A stretch of DNA of 64,000 nt from Serratia entomophila (GCF_021462285.1 NZ_CP082787.1:4154001-4218000); one strand, 5' to 3'; positions 20,706-30,696 are shown, numbered from the stretch's first letter. A program made the numbers and translations. Notes: a model not told the origin generated them from the letters alone.

Positions 20706-21941
20706 TTATTTGCGCAGCGCTTTTACCTGCTCAGCGGTGATGTCCGCCGGCAGGCCGCCCCAGGTAACCCGCAGATAGTTCACCAGCTCCGCCACCTGCG
20801 CATCGTCCAGCCGCTCGCCGAAGGCCGGCATGCTCTGCATGCTTTCGCCGTTGGGGAACTGCTGGGCCGGCAACCCGTCCAGTACCGAGACGATCAGGTT
20901 CTTGCCGTCCGGCTGGCGCAGCGTCGCGTTATCGCGCATCGCCACCGCCACGTGCGGTTTGCCCTCGCCTTCTCGCGCATGGCAGCCGGAACACTGGTCC
21001 AGATAGCTCATGCGGCCGGCGTCGCTACCCTGCCCCGCTTTCACCGGCACTGCAGCCGGCGGTTCGTCACCCATCAGATAGGTGGCCAGCGCCTGGCTGT
21101 CTTCCGGCGTCAGGTTACGGGTGCTGAGATCCACCACCATGTGCATTTCGCTGAAGGCGGAGCCCTGCGGCGCGATGCCGGTGCTGAGGAAACGGCCGAC
21201 GTCCTGCGGCGTCCAGCCGCGCTGCGCCAGGCCGTGCGGCGTGATGTCCGGCGCCATAAAGCGCCCGAGATCCCCCCCCTGCATCGGCTTGCCGAGATCC
21301 ATTTGCCCCAGCATGCCGCGCGGCGTATGGCATTCGCCGCAGTGCCCCAGCGTATCCGCCAGATAACGGCCACGTTGCCACTGTGCCGAAGCCCCCTGCG
21401 AACTGGCCGGCAAAGGCTCCTGATTGCGGAACAACAGGTTCCAGCCAATCAGCGCCATACGCTGGTTGAACGGGAACGGCATGGCGTTTTCCGGCACGGC
21501 AACGTCGACCGCCGGGCGCGTCATCAGATAGGCGTAGATATCATCAGCGTCCTGGCGGGATATCCCCTTATACGAGGTGTAAGGCATCGCCGGGTACAGA
21601 TGGCGGCCGCCCGGCGCCACGCCCTGGGTCAGGGCCAGGAAGAAATCGTCTTTGGTCCAGCGGCCAATGCCGTGGTCGGCCGAAGGCGTCAGGTTGCTGC
21701 CGTAAATGGTGCCGAACGGCGTATCCAGCGGATAGCCCCCCGCCAAAGGCGCGCCGCCGCTGGCGGTGTGGCAGGCGGCGCAGTCGGCGGCCTGCGCCAG
21801 ATAGCGGCCGCGGGCTATCTGTTCGGCGCCGGCGGTCACCTGCTGCACCGGGCCGTCATAGCGGCGGTTTTCCCGCCACCACAGCAGCGCAATGACCACT
21901 ATCGCCACCAGCAGGATCAACAGTGCGAGACGTTTTTTCAT
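20706..21941 (-). CDS. Membrane-anchored tri-haem cytochrome c subunit of a molybdenum hydroxylase
   Basis: This 411-residue protein has an N-terminal membrane anchor (about residues 5-22) and three haem c attachment motifs: CAACH (about 55), CGECH (about 200) and CSGCH (about 325). It resembles the cytochrome subunits of bacterial alcohol and aldehyde dehydrogenases and should pass electrons from the molybdenum subunit to the respiratory chain. Its start at 21941 overlaps the [2Fe-2S] gene stop by 4 bp, so it is the last gene of a tightly coupled operon. The substrate of the complex is not known from sequence. Confidence 0.9.
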   Translation of the reverse strand: MKKRLALLILLVAIVVIALLWWRENRRYDGPVQQVTAGAEQIARGRYLAQAADCAACHTASGGAPLAGGYPLDTPFGTIYGSNLTPSADHGIGRWTKDDFFLALTQGVAPGGRHLYPAMPYTSYKGISRQDADDIYAYLMTRPAVDVAVPENAMPFPFNQRMALIGWNLLFRNQEPLPASSQGASAQWQRGRYLADTLGHCGECHTPRGMLGQMDLGKPMQGGDLGRFMAPDITPHGLAQRGWTPQDVGRFLSTGIAPQGSAFSEMHMVVDLSTRNLTPEDSQALATYLMGDEPPAAVPVKAGQGSDAGRMSYLDQCSGCHAREGEGKPHVAVAMRDNATLRQPDGKNLIVSVLDGLPAQQFPNGESMQSMPAFGERLDDAQVAELVNYLRVTWGGLPADITAEQVKALRK

Positions 21942-22489
21942 TGCGTCGTCTCCTTCAGCAGGCCCGGCGTCTTCAACACCACGTCGCGCACCGCTTCGTA
22001 GTAGCGCACATAGCCGGTACAGCGGCAAATATGGCTGTCCAGCGCCCGTTCGATGGCGCTTTCCAGCTGCTCACGGGCAATCGGCTCCCGCTTGAGCTTC
22101 TCGACGAAAATGGTGGCGGCGTTGACGAAGCCCGGCGTGCAGTAACCGCACTGGAAGCTGTAGTGCTCCAGAAAAGCCTGCTGAATGGGTGAAAGCACCA
22201 CCTCGCCCTGCTCATCCACCTTCGCATGCCCTTCAACGGTGCGCACCTGCTTGCCGCTGAAGAAGTGGGCGCCGGTAATGCAGGTGCGCACCTCTTCGCT
22301 GGTGCCGCTCGGGTGATCGACAATCGCCACGCAGGCGTGACAGATACCCTGCCCGCAACCGAGCCGCGAACCGGTCAGGTCGAGATATTCGTGCAGGAAA
22401 TCGATCATCATCAGCCCTTCCGGCACCTCGATAGGGCCATACTGCTTATCGTTGACGGTCAGGGAAATCGGCTGGGTTTTAATGCTCAT
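21938..22489 (-). CDS. [2Fe-2S] subunit of xanthine dehydrogenase-family hydroxylase
   Basis: This 183-residue protein carries two [2Fe-2S] clusters. The N-terminal plant-type site is C-G-x-G-x-C-x-x-C (GCGQGICHAC near residues 44-53) with a later Cys in RTCITG. The C-terminal site is CGYCTPG...CRCTGYV near residues 114-155. It is the small electron-transfer subunit of an IorA- or CoxS-like enzyme. It has no signal peptide, so it would be carried through the Tat pathway with the large subunit. It overlaps both neighbours by 4 bp. Confidence 0.92.
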   Translation of the reverse strand: MSIKTQPISLTVNDKQYGPIEVPEGLMMIDFLHEYLDLTGSRLGCGQGICHACVAIVDHPSGTSEEVRTCITGAHFFSGKQVRTVEGHAKVDEQGEVVLSPIQQAFLEHYSFQCGYCTPGFVNAATIFVEKLKREPIAREQLESAIERALDSHICRCTGYVRYYEAVRDVVLKTPGLLKETTQ

Positions 22490-25275
22490 TGCAATACCTC
22501 ACGAATATTTTCTGCACGAACGGGCAAATCACGGAAACGGTGGCCGGTGGCGTCGGCGATGGCGTTGACCAGCGCGGCCACTACCGGGATCATCACCACC
22601 TCGGCCATGCCTTTCGGCGGATCGGTTTCCGACAGCGCAGGCAGGATGTCACCGGTCTGTTTCCACACCGCCACGTCGCTGGCGCGCGGCAGGTGGTAAC
22701 GGTTGAAGTTCCAGGTGCCGTTGCCCGGCCCGTCTTCGTACAGCGGTAAATATTCGTGCAGCGCATGGCCAATGCCCATCGCCAGGCCGCCCTGCAGTTG
22801 GCCGGAGACCAGCTCCGGCACGATCATATTGCCGCATTCCATAATCGAGTGGTGGTTCAGCAATTCTACCTGGCCGGTGGCGATATCCACCGCCACTTCC
22901 GCCAGCGTGCCGACGGCGCTGTAGTAGGTCACCGCCGCGTTGTTACGCTGGGTCGGCGGATAATAAACCTGCGCGCGCGCCTGGGTGGTGAACTCGCCGC
23001 CGGCGTTGCGCAGCGCCAACCCGTCGATCGGCAGGCGCTCCGCCTGACCGTTGAGGGTGAAATCGGCCTCCGCCCACTGCCAGCGGTTAAATACGTGTAC
23101 CGCCGCACCGGTGACGCCGCCCATCTGATAGGCCTTTTTCGCCAACAGTTCCAGGCTGAGCACCGACATGCCCGCCGCCGTCAGCCCACCTTCCACCCAG
23201 CGCGCATCTTCGCGCCGCACCACCAGCGGCGCCGCCTGGCCACCGCCGATACCGGCCTGCCACAGCGCCATCGCCGCCGGCCACAGACCGCGATCGAAGA
23301 TCAGGCGCGCCGCTTCGCGGGTGCTGTGCGAGAAGTAATAGGCCGAGTTGCTGGCGCTGGACGGCGAGCAATAGCTCGGCGTCCAGTTGGGGTCGGTTTG
23401 CAGCCTGTCCTGTTCGGCCTGCGACATCAGGTAGGGATCGCCGCTGGTGACCATCGGCAACACCGACCAGTCGGTCACCGAGAAATGCGCCTCGTCCGCC
23501 GGTTTGCCCAGCCACTGCGCGCACAGCACCGACTGCGAGGTCGACATGCCGGTGCCCATTTCCGCGCCGCTGTGGTGCAACACGATGCGCCCCTCTTCGC
23601 TCAGCTCGACGCGGGCGAAGGAGGTCTCTGCGCCGGTGCCGAAGTCTTTCTGCACGCAGCCGAAGCCGACGCCGTAGCGTTTGCCCGGGTGCCGGCTTTC
23701 AAACTCGGCCTTGCGTTCGGCGCGCTTAAGCCACATTTCATGCTGCGCCGCCTTCTCCAGCACCTCGTCGGCGCGAATGGCACCAGCCGGGATCGCTCCC
23801 TGGGTGTTTTTCATGCCCGATTTCAGCACGTTGCGCAGGCGGAACGCGATCGGGTCAATCTTCAGCTCGGCGGCCAGTTCGTCCACCATCATCTCGGTGG
23901 CGGCCATGCTCTGCAGCGTGCCGTAGCCGCGCGCCGAACCGGCGTCGATCGCCCGCGAGGCCAGCCCCACCGAAGAAAGATCGCTTTTCGGGAAGTAATA
24001 AATCGACTGGGCGGCGGTAGCGCCGACCATCACCACCGAAGGGGTAAAATTGCTGCGGCCGCCGCCGTCGGCGGTCATCTCGCCGTGGAACGACTGCAGC
24101 ACGCCAGTCTGGCGGTTGACCGCAATGCGGTAGCTCATGTCGAAAGCATGGCGTTTCAACGCGGTCTGGAACTGCTCGAAGCGGTCATTGGCCAACCGCA
24201 CCGGATGGCCGTCGCCGTACATCGCCGCCACCGCGCCGTAATACGGGAAGTTGTAGTGATCTTTCGAACCGTAGCCGACGGTGTAGCACGGGTGCAGGAT
24301 CAATTGTTTCACCGGCGGATTGCGCTTGGCCAGCATGCGCGGCATCTCGTCGGCCACCTCCTGCGGCGACTGGGTCGGCACCACCAGATGCAGCGTTTGC
24401 GTCGCGGCGTCGAACCAGCCGTTGGCGTTATCCGGCTCCAGCGCCGAGGTGTCGATGGACTGCGTGGTGTAGCGCCGCGACATCACCAGCCAGTCGGCCG
24501 GCGGCGTCTCCAGTTCGGCGGCGATCATGCCGGCATAATGCATGCCTTCCTGATCCAACTTGCCCCCCTCGCGGCCCTCCGGCCATACCGGCAGGTGCTT
24601 TTTCATCGACACCGGGAAAATCGGAGTATCTTTCAGGCTGGAGAAGCGATCTTCGTCGAACGGCTGCTCGCCGCCCACCCGCACATAGCGGAAGCTGCCC
24701 CAGGGGTCGCGCTCCAGCGGGCCGGTGACGGCGCCGTATTTGACAGTTTCTTCACGAAACTTCAGCCGGTCTTTGGCGAAACGGAAACGGGCGAAATCAT
24801 GGTAAATCAGGATCGCCACCGCCTGGCCGAGATAGGCCGGGGTTTTGCCGCTGGGCAGCAGCATGTCGTCGCCGTAAAACGCCGGGAAGGCCAGCCCGTC
24901 GCGCGCCAGATCCTCTGCCGTCACCAATCGGTCCGGCTGCAGATCATCCCCCAGCAGCGACAGATCGACGCCCTCAAACAGCCGATCGGCCTTGGTGACG
25001 CGCAGGATAAAGGCATGCGCCTGTTTTTGCGGCCAGTGCGGCATATCCACCGCGCGAATATCGCGGGCGAAGACCTTTTGCCCCATCACCTTGGCGCGGC
25101 CGTCGATGCGAAAACGCACCCGTTTGGCGTGCGGATCCCAATTCGGCGACTGGAGGATCTTTTCTTCGAACAGCGCGGCGTAGGCGCGGCTGTATAACGG
25201 AGCGAGGTAGACGGATACCCCCGCTATCACGGCGCTTTTAATAAAGCGGCGCCGCGATGGGTTGAAATTGCTCAT
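22486..25275 (-). CDS. Tat-exported molybdopterin-binding subunit of an aldehyde/N-heterocycle oxidoreductase
   Basis: This 929-residue catalytic subunit belongs to the xanthine dehydrogenase / aldehyde oxidase superfamily, IorB-like branch. A twin-arginine signal (SRRRFIKS) at residues 7-14 precedes a hydrophobic stretch, which places the enzyme in the periplasm. Molybdopterin-binding segments such as GSARGYGTLQ (about 455) and GGLAMGIGHALHE (about 835) are visible, and the catalytic Glu is expected in PKGMAEV near residue 900. It is the first gene of the operon with the [2Fe-2S] and cytochrome c genes. Possible substrates are aldehydes or N-heterocycles. Confidence 0.9.
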   Translation of the reverse strand: MSNFNPSRRRFIKSAVIAGVSVYLAPLYSRAYAALFEEKILQSPNWDPHAKRVRFRIDGRAKVMGQKVFARDIRAVDMPHWPQKQAHAFILRVTKADRLFEGVDLSLLGDDLQPDRLVTAEDLARDGLAFPAFYGDDMLLPSGKTPAYLGQAVAILIYHDFARFRFAKDRLKFREETVKYGAVTGPLERDPWGSFRYVRVGGEQPFDEDRFSSLKDTPIFPVSMKKHLPVWPEGREGGKLDQEGMHYAGMIAAELETPPADWLVMSRRYTTQSIDTSALEPDNANGWFDAATQTLHLVVPTQSPQEVADEMPRMLAKRNPPVKQLILHPCYTVGYGSKDHYNFPYYGAVAAMYGDGHPVRLANDRFEQFQTALKRHAFDMSYRIAVNRQTGVLQSFHGEMTADGGGRSNFTPSVVMVGATAAQSIYYFPKSDLSSVGLASRAIDAGSARGYGTLQSMAATEMMVDELAAELKIDPIAFRLRNVLKSGMKNTQGAIPAGAIRADEVLEKAAQHEMWLKRAERKAEFESRHPGKRYGVGFGCVQKDFGTGAETSFARVELSEEGRIVLHHSGAEMGTGMSTSQSVLCAQWLGKPADEAHFSVTDWSVLPMVTSGDPYLMSQAEQDRLQTDPNWTPSYCSPSSASNSAYYFSHSTREAARLIFDRGLWPAAMALWQAGIGGGQAAPLVVRREDARWVEGGLTAAGMSVLSLELLAKKAYQMGGVTGAAVHVFNRWQWAEADFTLNGQAERLPIDGLALRNAGGEFTTQARAQVYYPPTQRNNAAVTYYSAVGTLAEVAVDIATGQVELLNHHSIMECGNMIVPELVSGQLQGGLAMGIGHALHEYLPLYEDGPGNGTWNFNRYHLPRASDVAVWKQTGDILPALSETDPPKGMAEVVMIPVVAALVNAIADATGHRFRDLPVRAENIREVLQ

Positions 25276-25480
25276 AAAAAGTCCTTCACATCTTTATTGT
25301 AGTTTTATGTGCAGCGGTGTTGTTGCGCAAACGCTGACGACCTTGCCGTAGACGCTATAAGCATATGCTTATAACCAAAATTATGTGATGATTAACACTT
25401 CGTTTTCAACAAAAAAACATATCAAAAACACATATAATTTGTATGCTAATAAAGAGTTTGCGCAAACGCGGATCTGAGAG

Positions 25481-26065
25481 ATGACTACAGGCATTCTTAT
25501 CGCCGCCGCCGGGCGCAGTGAGCGCTTCATACGGGCCGGCGGCCAGGGCAACAAATTAAACGCCAAATTTGCCGATGCGGCGGGCCGGCAACGCCCGCTG
25601 TTTGAGCATACGCTGCGCCAGGCGCTGGCATCCGGCCTGCCGGTGCATGTCGTCACCCGGCCCGACAACCTGCAGGTACAGAAAATCTGCGCCGCCAACC
25701 AAACCCCGGTGACGCTGCTGGCCAGCGCCGGGCTGGGCGACTCCATCGCCGCCGGGGTTGCCGCCACGCCGCAGTGGCAAGGCTGGTTGATTCACCTGGC
25801 CGATATGCCGTTCGTTACGCCGGATGTGTTCCTGCAGGTCGCCGAGGCGCTGAAAAGTCACCCGATAGTCCGCCCCGGTTTCGATCAACAGCCGGGCCAC
25901 CCGGTCGGCTTTTCAGCTCTATTGCGCAACGAACTTTGCCGGCTGCTCGGCGATAATGGCGCACGCGAACTGTTGCAGCGGGGGGCAGTGCATTTGCTGC
26001 CGCTTGATCGGGCAACCGTCGTGCAGGATATTGATCTTCCGTCTCAACTACCGGCCAGCGAGTAA
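25481..26065 (+). CDS. MocA-like molybdenum cofactor cytidylyltransferase / NTP transferase
   Basis: This 194-residue protein begins with the nucleotidyltransferase P-loop-like motif GILIAAAGRSERF and has the HLADMPFVTP metal/nucleotide motif near residues 105-114 and a GHPVGF motif near 145-150, as in MobA/MocA proteins. MocA-type enzymes add CMP to molybdopterin to make the cytosine dinucleotide form used by this hydroxylase family. It is divergent from the hydroxylase operon and 8 bp upstream of an xdhC-like gene, which supports a role in cofactor maturation. A generic NTP transferase role is the alternative. Confidence 0.85.
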   Translation: MTTGILIAAAGRSERFIRAGGQGNKLNAKFADAAGRQRPLFEHTLRQALASGLPVHVVTRPDNLQVQKICAANQTPVTLLASAGLGDSIAAGVAATPQWQGWLIHLADMPFVTPDVFLQVAEALKSHPIVRPGFDQQPGHPVGFSALLRNELCRLLGDNGARELLQRGAVHLLPLDRATVVQDIDLPSQLPASE

Positions 26066-26073
26066 ATTCAGCC

Positions 26074-27126
26074 ATGCAACATCTCGACGTTACCGTGGTC
26101 AGCCAGGCGATAAGCTGGCTGCAGCAGCAGCCGGTATGGCTGTGCACCGTGCTCAACACCTACGGCTCCTCGCCGCGCTCGCCCGGCGCGCTGATGGCCG
26201 CCACCCGCGACGGCCGCTATAGCGGTTCGCTGTCGGGGGGATGCGTTGAGGAGGATTTTCTGCGCCGGGTGGCGGCTGGGGAATACCAGGCCGCCAGCCA
26301 GGTGATCCGCTACGGGGAAGGCGGCATGGAGCCGAACGGGGCGCTGCCCTGCGGCGGCGTGCTGGACGTGCTGATTGAGTACCTGCCGGCCGGAGACGCC
26401 AGCATTGCTTACCTGAGCCGCATCGCCGCCGCTCTGGACGGGCATCACGCCTTGGTCAAACGCCTGACGCTGCCGCAGGCCTGCAGCAGCCTGGAACCGA
26501 GCGGCTTCGCCAGCGCCACTCAGGTTGAACGCGACCACCAGCAGATCACCCTGCATATCGCCGCCGCTCCGCGCCTGCTGATCGCCGGGCTGTCCAGCGT
26601 GGCGCTGTATTGCGCCGATTTCGCCACCGCATTGGGGTTTGAAGTGCTGGTATGTGAAAACCGCCCGGAGGCGCTGGATAATTTCGCCGGCCAACTCAAA
26701 CCCGACGTGACGCTGCTGCGGCAGTTCCCGGCCAAGTTTATCGAAAACGGCGGTTGCCACGCCAACACCGCCGTAGTGGCGCTGACCCACGATCCGCGCA
26801 TGGATGACCTGACGCTGATGGAGGCTATCCATACGCCGGCGTTTTACATCGGCGCCATGGGATCGTTAAGAAACAGTACGCGGCGGCGCCAGCGGCTGCA
26901 GCAAATTGCCGAATTCACCCCGCAAGATCTGGAACGCATTCACGCGCCAATAGGCCTGCCGCTGGGCAGTAAAACGCCGGCCGAGATCGCTTTGGCGGTA
27001 ATGGCGGCCATCGTGCTGCAGAAAAACCGCCTCCCCCACCCCGAACCTGTCACCCCAGAGGCGTCACCGGCACCAGGTGCTGAAGCTCAATATGCAGCTC
27101 CTCCCGCTCATTCAGCCGATAGCTGA
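26074..27126 (+). CDS. XdhC/CoxI-family molybdenum enzyme maturation factor
   Basis: This 350-residue protein has the N-terminal XdhC domain (TYGSSPRSPGALMA near residues 29-42 and SGSLSGGCVEEDF near 49-61) and a C-terminal Rossmann domain (about 160-310) with HDPRMDD and FYIGAMGS. XdhC proteins bind and insert the sulfurated molybdenum cofactor into xanthine dehydrogenase-type enzymes. It forms a pair with the MocA-like gene and serves the hydroxylase encoded divergently. Its last 77 bp overlap the 3' end of the convergent AraC-family gene, which is unusual for this compact chromosome. Confidence 0.9.
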   Translation: MQHLDVTVVSQAISWLQQQPVWLCTVLNTYGSSPRSPGALMAATRDGRYSGSLSGGCVEEDFLRRVAAGEYQAASQVIRYGEGGMEPNGALPCGGVLDVLIEYLPAGDASIAYLSRIAAALDGHHALVKRLTLPQACSSLEPSGFASATQVERDHQQITLHIAAAPRLLIAGLSSVALYCADFATALGFEVLVCENRPEALDNFAGQLKPDVTLLRQFPAKFIENGGCHANTAVVALTHDPRMDDLTLMEAIHTPAFYIGAMGSLRNSTRRRQRLQQIAEFTPQDLERIHAPIGLPLGSKTPAEIALAVMAAIVLQKNRLPHPEPVTPEASPAPGAEAQYAAPPAHSADS

Positions 27127-27916
27127 ACATCGTCAGGTCCGGCCCTTCCCTGCGGGCCAGGCCGAGCTCCGGCAGTGTCTGAGTGTAGATATGCAAGAGG
27201 TGATCGTTCAGCGCCACCGGCTTGCCGGAATAGCAGAAGCGGCAGAACTCGCCGTCAATGTCCGGCAGCGGCTCGAGATTTATCCCGTTATCTGAAGGCC
27301 AATCCGCCGCCACGCCGAGCGAATAATCGATCCGTACCCGTTCCCCGTCCGGCATCAGGTGGGTAAGCGCGTAGGTTAACTCCGGGCGGCCGCCAATATG
27401 CGCATAGAATTCTTCTCTGAACGCGCTGCGGATAGGCATATGGGACTTTCCCAAATTCGCCACATCCAGATGGTAGGAATAGCACTTTCCCTTCAACACA
27501 TACTGCCCGGGGGCGATGCTGACGCGATCGACCTGGATGTCGCCGGGCTGGTTGGCCGACAGCGAACGTACCAGATGGCTGAAGTCCTGTTTACGCGCAT
27601 GGCGATACACGCTGGGAGATTCGGCGAAGTGTTTTTTGAAGCAGCGGGAAAAGGTTTGCTGGTTATCGAACTGATATTGAATGGAGATATCGAGAATGCT
27701 TTTTTGGGTAAAGCGCAGAGCGAAGGCGGCGAGGCACAAACGGCGAGCGCGAATATAGGAAGCCAGCGACAAGCCCGTTTGCTTCTTGAACATACGCTGC
27801 AGATACCATTTCGTGTAGCCGGATTTGGCCGAGACGATATCCAATGACAGCGGCTTGGTCAGGTTATCTTCAATCCAGACCAACAGTTCCCTTATATGAC
27901 TTTCCTGCGTTCCCAT
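27050..27916 (-). CDS. Rob-like AraC-family transcriptional regulator
   Basis: This 288-residue protein has the AraC helix-turn-helix pair at the N-terminus (about residues 8-110, with PLSLDIVSAKSGYTKWYLQR and FDNQQTFSRCFKKHF) and a GyrI-like C-terminal domain (about 125-285). That is the order found in Rob, a regulator of the Mar/Sox/Rob network. It is not Rob itself by context, since rob is elsewhere in enterobacteria. It may respond to a small hydrophobic ligand. The convergent overlap with xdhC raises the possibility that it controls the neighbouring hydroxylase, which is unproven. Confidence 0.85.
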   Translation of the reverse strand: MGTQESHIRELLVWIEDNLTKPLSLDIVSAKSGYTKWYLQRMFKKQTGLSLASYIRARRLCLAAFALRFTQKSILDISIQYQFDNQQTFSRCFKKHFAESPSVYRHARKQDFSHLVRSLSANQPGDIQVDRVSIAPGQYVLKGKCYSYHLDVANLGKSHMPIRSAFREEFYAHIGGRPELTYALTHLMPDGERVRIDYSLGVAADWPSDNGINLEPLPDIDGEFCRFCYSGKPVALNDHLLHIYTQTLPELGLARREGPDLTMFSYRLNEREELHIELQHLVPVTPLG

Positions 27917-28033
27917 GTGCTTGCCGAGCCTTATTTTCCCAATATGCCTTTTCGCGCGTTTTACTGCTTTCCACGTAGGGTATACAGGTTAAAACTTGGC
28001 GTCCAGCAGGCTACAGGACTTTACACAGGGCTT

Positions 28034-28065
28034 AACGTTGCCACCCGCCGATGGGCGGCAACGTT
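28034..28065 (-). terminator. Hairpin downstream of fumA
   Basis: A 9-bp stem AACGTTGCC/GGCAACGTT with additional inner GC pairing starts 10 nt after the fumA stop codon. The U-tract is weak on the minus strand, so it is called terminator-like. Confidence 0.6.
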
Positions 28066-28074
28066 TTCAGACGA

Positions 28075-29721
28075 TTATTTCAGGCAGCTGGAGCACTGGC
28101 CGGCCTGGATCTTCTGGAAGAAGTCATTGCCTTTGTCGTCCACCAGGATGAACGCCGGGAAGTCTTCCACTTCGATTTTCCAGATCGCTTCCATCCCCAG
28201 TTCAGGGTATTCCACGCATTCCAGGCTCTTGATGCTCTGCTGCGCCAGCACCGCCGCCGGGCCGCCGATGCTGCCGAGGTAGAACCCGCCGTGCTTGTTG
28301 CAGGCGTCGGTCACCTGTTGGCTGCGGTTGCCCTTCGCCAGCATGATCATGCTGCCGCCGTGCGACTGCAGCAGATCGACATAGGAGTCCATGCGCCCCG
28401 CGGTAGTCGGGCCCAGCGAGCCGGAAGCATAGCCTTCCGGGGTCTTGGCCGGGCCGGCGTAGTAGATCGGGTGATCCTTGACGTACTGCGGCAGCCCTTC
28501 GCCGCGATCCAGACGCTCTTTCAGCTTGGCGTGCGCGATATCGCGGCCGACGATAATGATGCCGCTCAGCGACAGACGGGTGGATACCGGATACTGCGAC
28601 AGTTGCTTGAGGATATCGCTCATCGGACGGTTGAGGTCGATCTTGATCGCCTCGCCCTCCCCGGCCTGGCGCAGCTCCTGGGGAATGAATTTGCCCGGGT
28701 TGTGTTCCAGTTTCTCCAGCCAGATGCCTTCGCGGTTGATCTTGCCTTTGATATTGCGGTCGGCCGAACAGGAGACCCCCATGCCCACCGGGCAAGAGGC
28801 GCCGTGACGCGGCAGGCGCACGACGCGAATGTCATGCGCGAAGTATTTGCCGCCGAACTGCGCGCCCAGCCCCAGGTTCTGCGCTTCTTTCAGCAGCTCG
28901 GCTTCCAGCGCCACATCGCGGAACGCCTGACCGTGCTCGTTGCCTTCGGTCGGCAGGCCGTCGTAATACTTGGTGGAGGCCAGCTTGACGGTTTTCAGCG
29001 TCGATTCGGCCGAGGTGCCGCCAATGACAAAGGCCACGTGATACGGCGGACAGGCCGCGGTGCCCAGGGTGCGCATTTTGTCGACCAGATAGTCCTTCAG
29101 CTTGCCCGGCGAAAGCAACGCCTTGGTTTCCTGATACAGGTAGGTCTTGTTGGCCGAGCCGCCACCCTTGGCGATGCACAGGAATTTATATTCTTCGCCA
29201 TCCACGCTGTAGAGGTCGATCTGCGCCGGCAGGTTGCTGCCGGTATTCACCTCTTTGTACATGTCCAGCGCGGCGTTTTGCGAATAGCGCAGGTTGTCTT
29301 CGATATAGGTGTTGTACACCCCGCGCGACAGCGCCGCTTCATCACCGCCGCCGGTCCAGACCCGCTGGCCCTTCTTGCCGACGATGATCGCCGTGCCGGT
29401 GTCCTGGCAGGTCGGTAAAATACCCTTGGCAGCGATTTCTGAGTTACGCAGAAATTGCAGCGCAACGTACTTGTCGTTTTCGCTGGCGTCCGGATCCTTA
29501 AGAATATCGGCCACCTGCTGTTGGTGCGCCGGGCGCAGCATAAATGAGGCGTCATGGAAAGCGTGCTGGGCGAGCAGGGTCAGCGCCTGCGGGGCGACCT
29601 TCAGGATTTCCTGGCCTTCAAACTCGCTCACGGAAACGTGATCGCGGCTCAGCAGGTAGTATTCGGTATCGTCTTTCTTCAGTGGGAACGGATCTTGATA
29701 ATGGAACGGTTTATTCGACAT
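28075..29721 (-). CDS. fumA: Class I fumarate hydratase (FumA/FumB type)
   Basis: This iron-sulfur enzyme interconverts fumarate and malate in the TCA cycle. The 548-residue length is that of E. coli FumA and FumB. Cys105 in LPTCQDTG is the first [4Fe-4S] ligand; further conserved Cys lie in TAACPPYH and GASCPVGMG near residues 224 and 318. The start at 29721 (MSNKPFHYQ) is preferred over an in-frame codon at 29772. Assignment to FumA rather than FumB cannot be settled, since many Serratia have a single class I fumarase. It stands alone between araC-like and sprT. Confidence 0.92.
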   Translation of the reverse strand: MSNKPFHYQDPFPLKKDDTEYYLLSRDHVSVSEFEGQEILKVAPQALTLLAQHAFHDASFMLRPAHQQQVADILKDPDASENDKYVALQFLRNSEIAAKGILPTCQDTGTAIIVGKKGQRVWTGGGDEAALSRGVYNTYIEDNLRYSQNAALDMYKEVNTGSNLPAQIDLYSVDGEEYKFLCIAKGGGSANKTYLYQETKALLSPGKLKDYLVDKMRTLGTAACPPYHVAFVIGGTSAESTLKTVKLASTKYYDGLPTEGNEHGQAFRDVALEAELLKEAQNLGLGAQFGGKYFAHDIRVVRLPRHGASCPVGMGVSCSADRNIKGKINREGIWLEKLEHNPGKFIPQELRQAGEGEAIKIDLNRPMSDILKQLSQYPVSTRLSLSGIIIVGRDIAHAKLKERLDRGEGLPQYVKDHPIYYAGPAKTPEGYASGSLGPTTAGRMDSYVDLLQSHGGSMIMLAKGNRSQQVTDACNKHGGFYLGSIGGPAAVLAQQSIKSLECVEYPELGMEAIWKIEVEDFPAFILVDDKGNDFFQKIQAGQCSSCLK

Positions 29722-30082
29722 TGATCTCTCACTTGCAACATCAGCTGCGTTAAATTCACACTTGCGGCGCACTGCTCAGGCGCGCTCTGTCAAACAACTG
29801 CCCCACCTTACGGTTTTTTAATCAGTCAGTTATTGCGCCAAATCGCAAAATAACCGCTCTTTTCGTAAGGGAAAACGGGGCGACGTTTCAAACTTGTCCG
29901 GTGAGAACTGCGGGTACAGGCTCATCATGCACGCTTTATTATCCCGCAGTTAACACATTGATTACAATCCATCGACGACGATCGGCTTATCAATGCGCGA
30001 AAAAACCTGTCCGCACGTACCCCGCATCATTTGCGTCGGCGGCTTATTGCCAGCCGCTGCGTCATTGCTTAAGCTAGCCGCA
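29722..30082. other. Divergent fumA-sprT promoter region, no gene
   Basis: This 360-bp stretch separates fumA and sprT. It is AT-rich in the fumA-proximal half and holds both promoters. I see no credible open reading frame, and no operator that I can name with confidence. Confidence 0.5.
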
Positions 30083-30595
30083 ATGAACAAACCAAGAATC
30101 CCCATTGCGCTGCAACAGGCGGTGATGCGTTGCCTGCGGGACAAGCTGCAGCTGGCCCGCCGGCATTTCTCCGTCGAATTCCCCGAGCCGAAAATCCTTT
30201 ATCAGCAACGCGGCACCAGCGCGGGCACCGCCTGGCTGCAGGCCTGGGAAATTCACCTGAACCCAGTGTTGCTGATGGAAAACCAGCAGCCGTTTATCGA
30301 CGAAGTGGTGCCGCATGAGCTGGCGCACCTGCTGGTGTTCCGCCAGTTTGGCCGGGTGCCGCCCCATGGCCGCGAATGGCGCTGGGTGATGGAAAGCGTG
30401 CTGCAGGTGCCCGCCAGCCGTACCCACCAGTTTGAAATCGCCTCGGTGCAGAGCAAAACCTTCCCCTATCGCTGCGGCTGCCAGCAGCACCAGCTCACCG
30501 TACGCCGCCATAACCGCATATTGCGCGGCGAGAGCGAGTACCGCTGCCGTCAGTGTGGCGAAAAGCTAAAATTTCTCGCTAACGAAAGCCTTTAA
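30083..30595 (+). CDS. sprT: SprT-family zinc-binding protein
   Basis: SprT is a 170-residue cytoplasmic protein with a zinc metalloprotease-like motif HELAH near residues 79-83 and a C-terminal zinc-ribbon (CGCQQHQ near 132 and CRQCGEK near 155). Its cellular role in bacteria is not well defined; eukaryotic SPRTN relatives cleave DNA-protein crosslinks. The ATG at 30083 ([15 protein letters not shown]) matches the E. coli N-terminus, and the upstream in-frame extension from 29993 is not conserved. It precedes endA as in E. coli. Confidence 0.93.
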   Translation: MNKPRIPIALQQAVMRCLRDKLQLARRHFSVEFPEPKILYQQRGTSAGTAWLQAWEIHLNPVLLMENQQPFIDEVVPHELAHLLVFRQFGRVPPHGREWRWVMESVLQVPASRTHQFEIASVQSKTFPYRCGCQQHQLTVRRHNRILRGESEYRCRQCGEKLKFLANESL

Positions 30596-30696
30596 CTTAA
30601 CGATTTATCTGTTAAAACAAGCCAATATCGCCGTTTGCCACTGCCGATAACTTCCGTTACCCTGCCTGCTTTTCCAATTTCGAGCCGTTTTGGAAT

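Noticed and set aside
22756..25197. 813-codon frame antisense to the molybdenum hydroxylase gene
   Set aside because: It is a GC-rich shadow frame with arginine/histidine-heavy composition. The opposite strand has clear Tat and molybdopterin motifs. Similar antisense frames over acnB, aceF and speC were rejected for the same reason.
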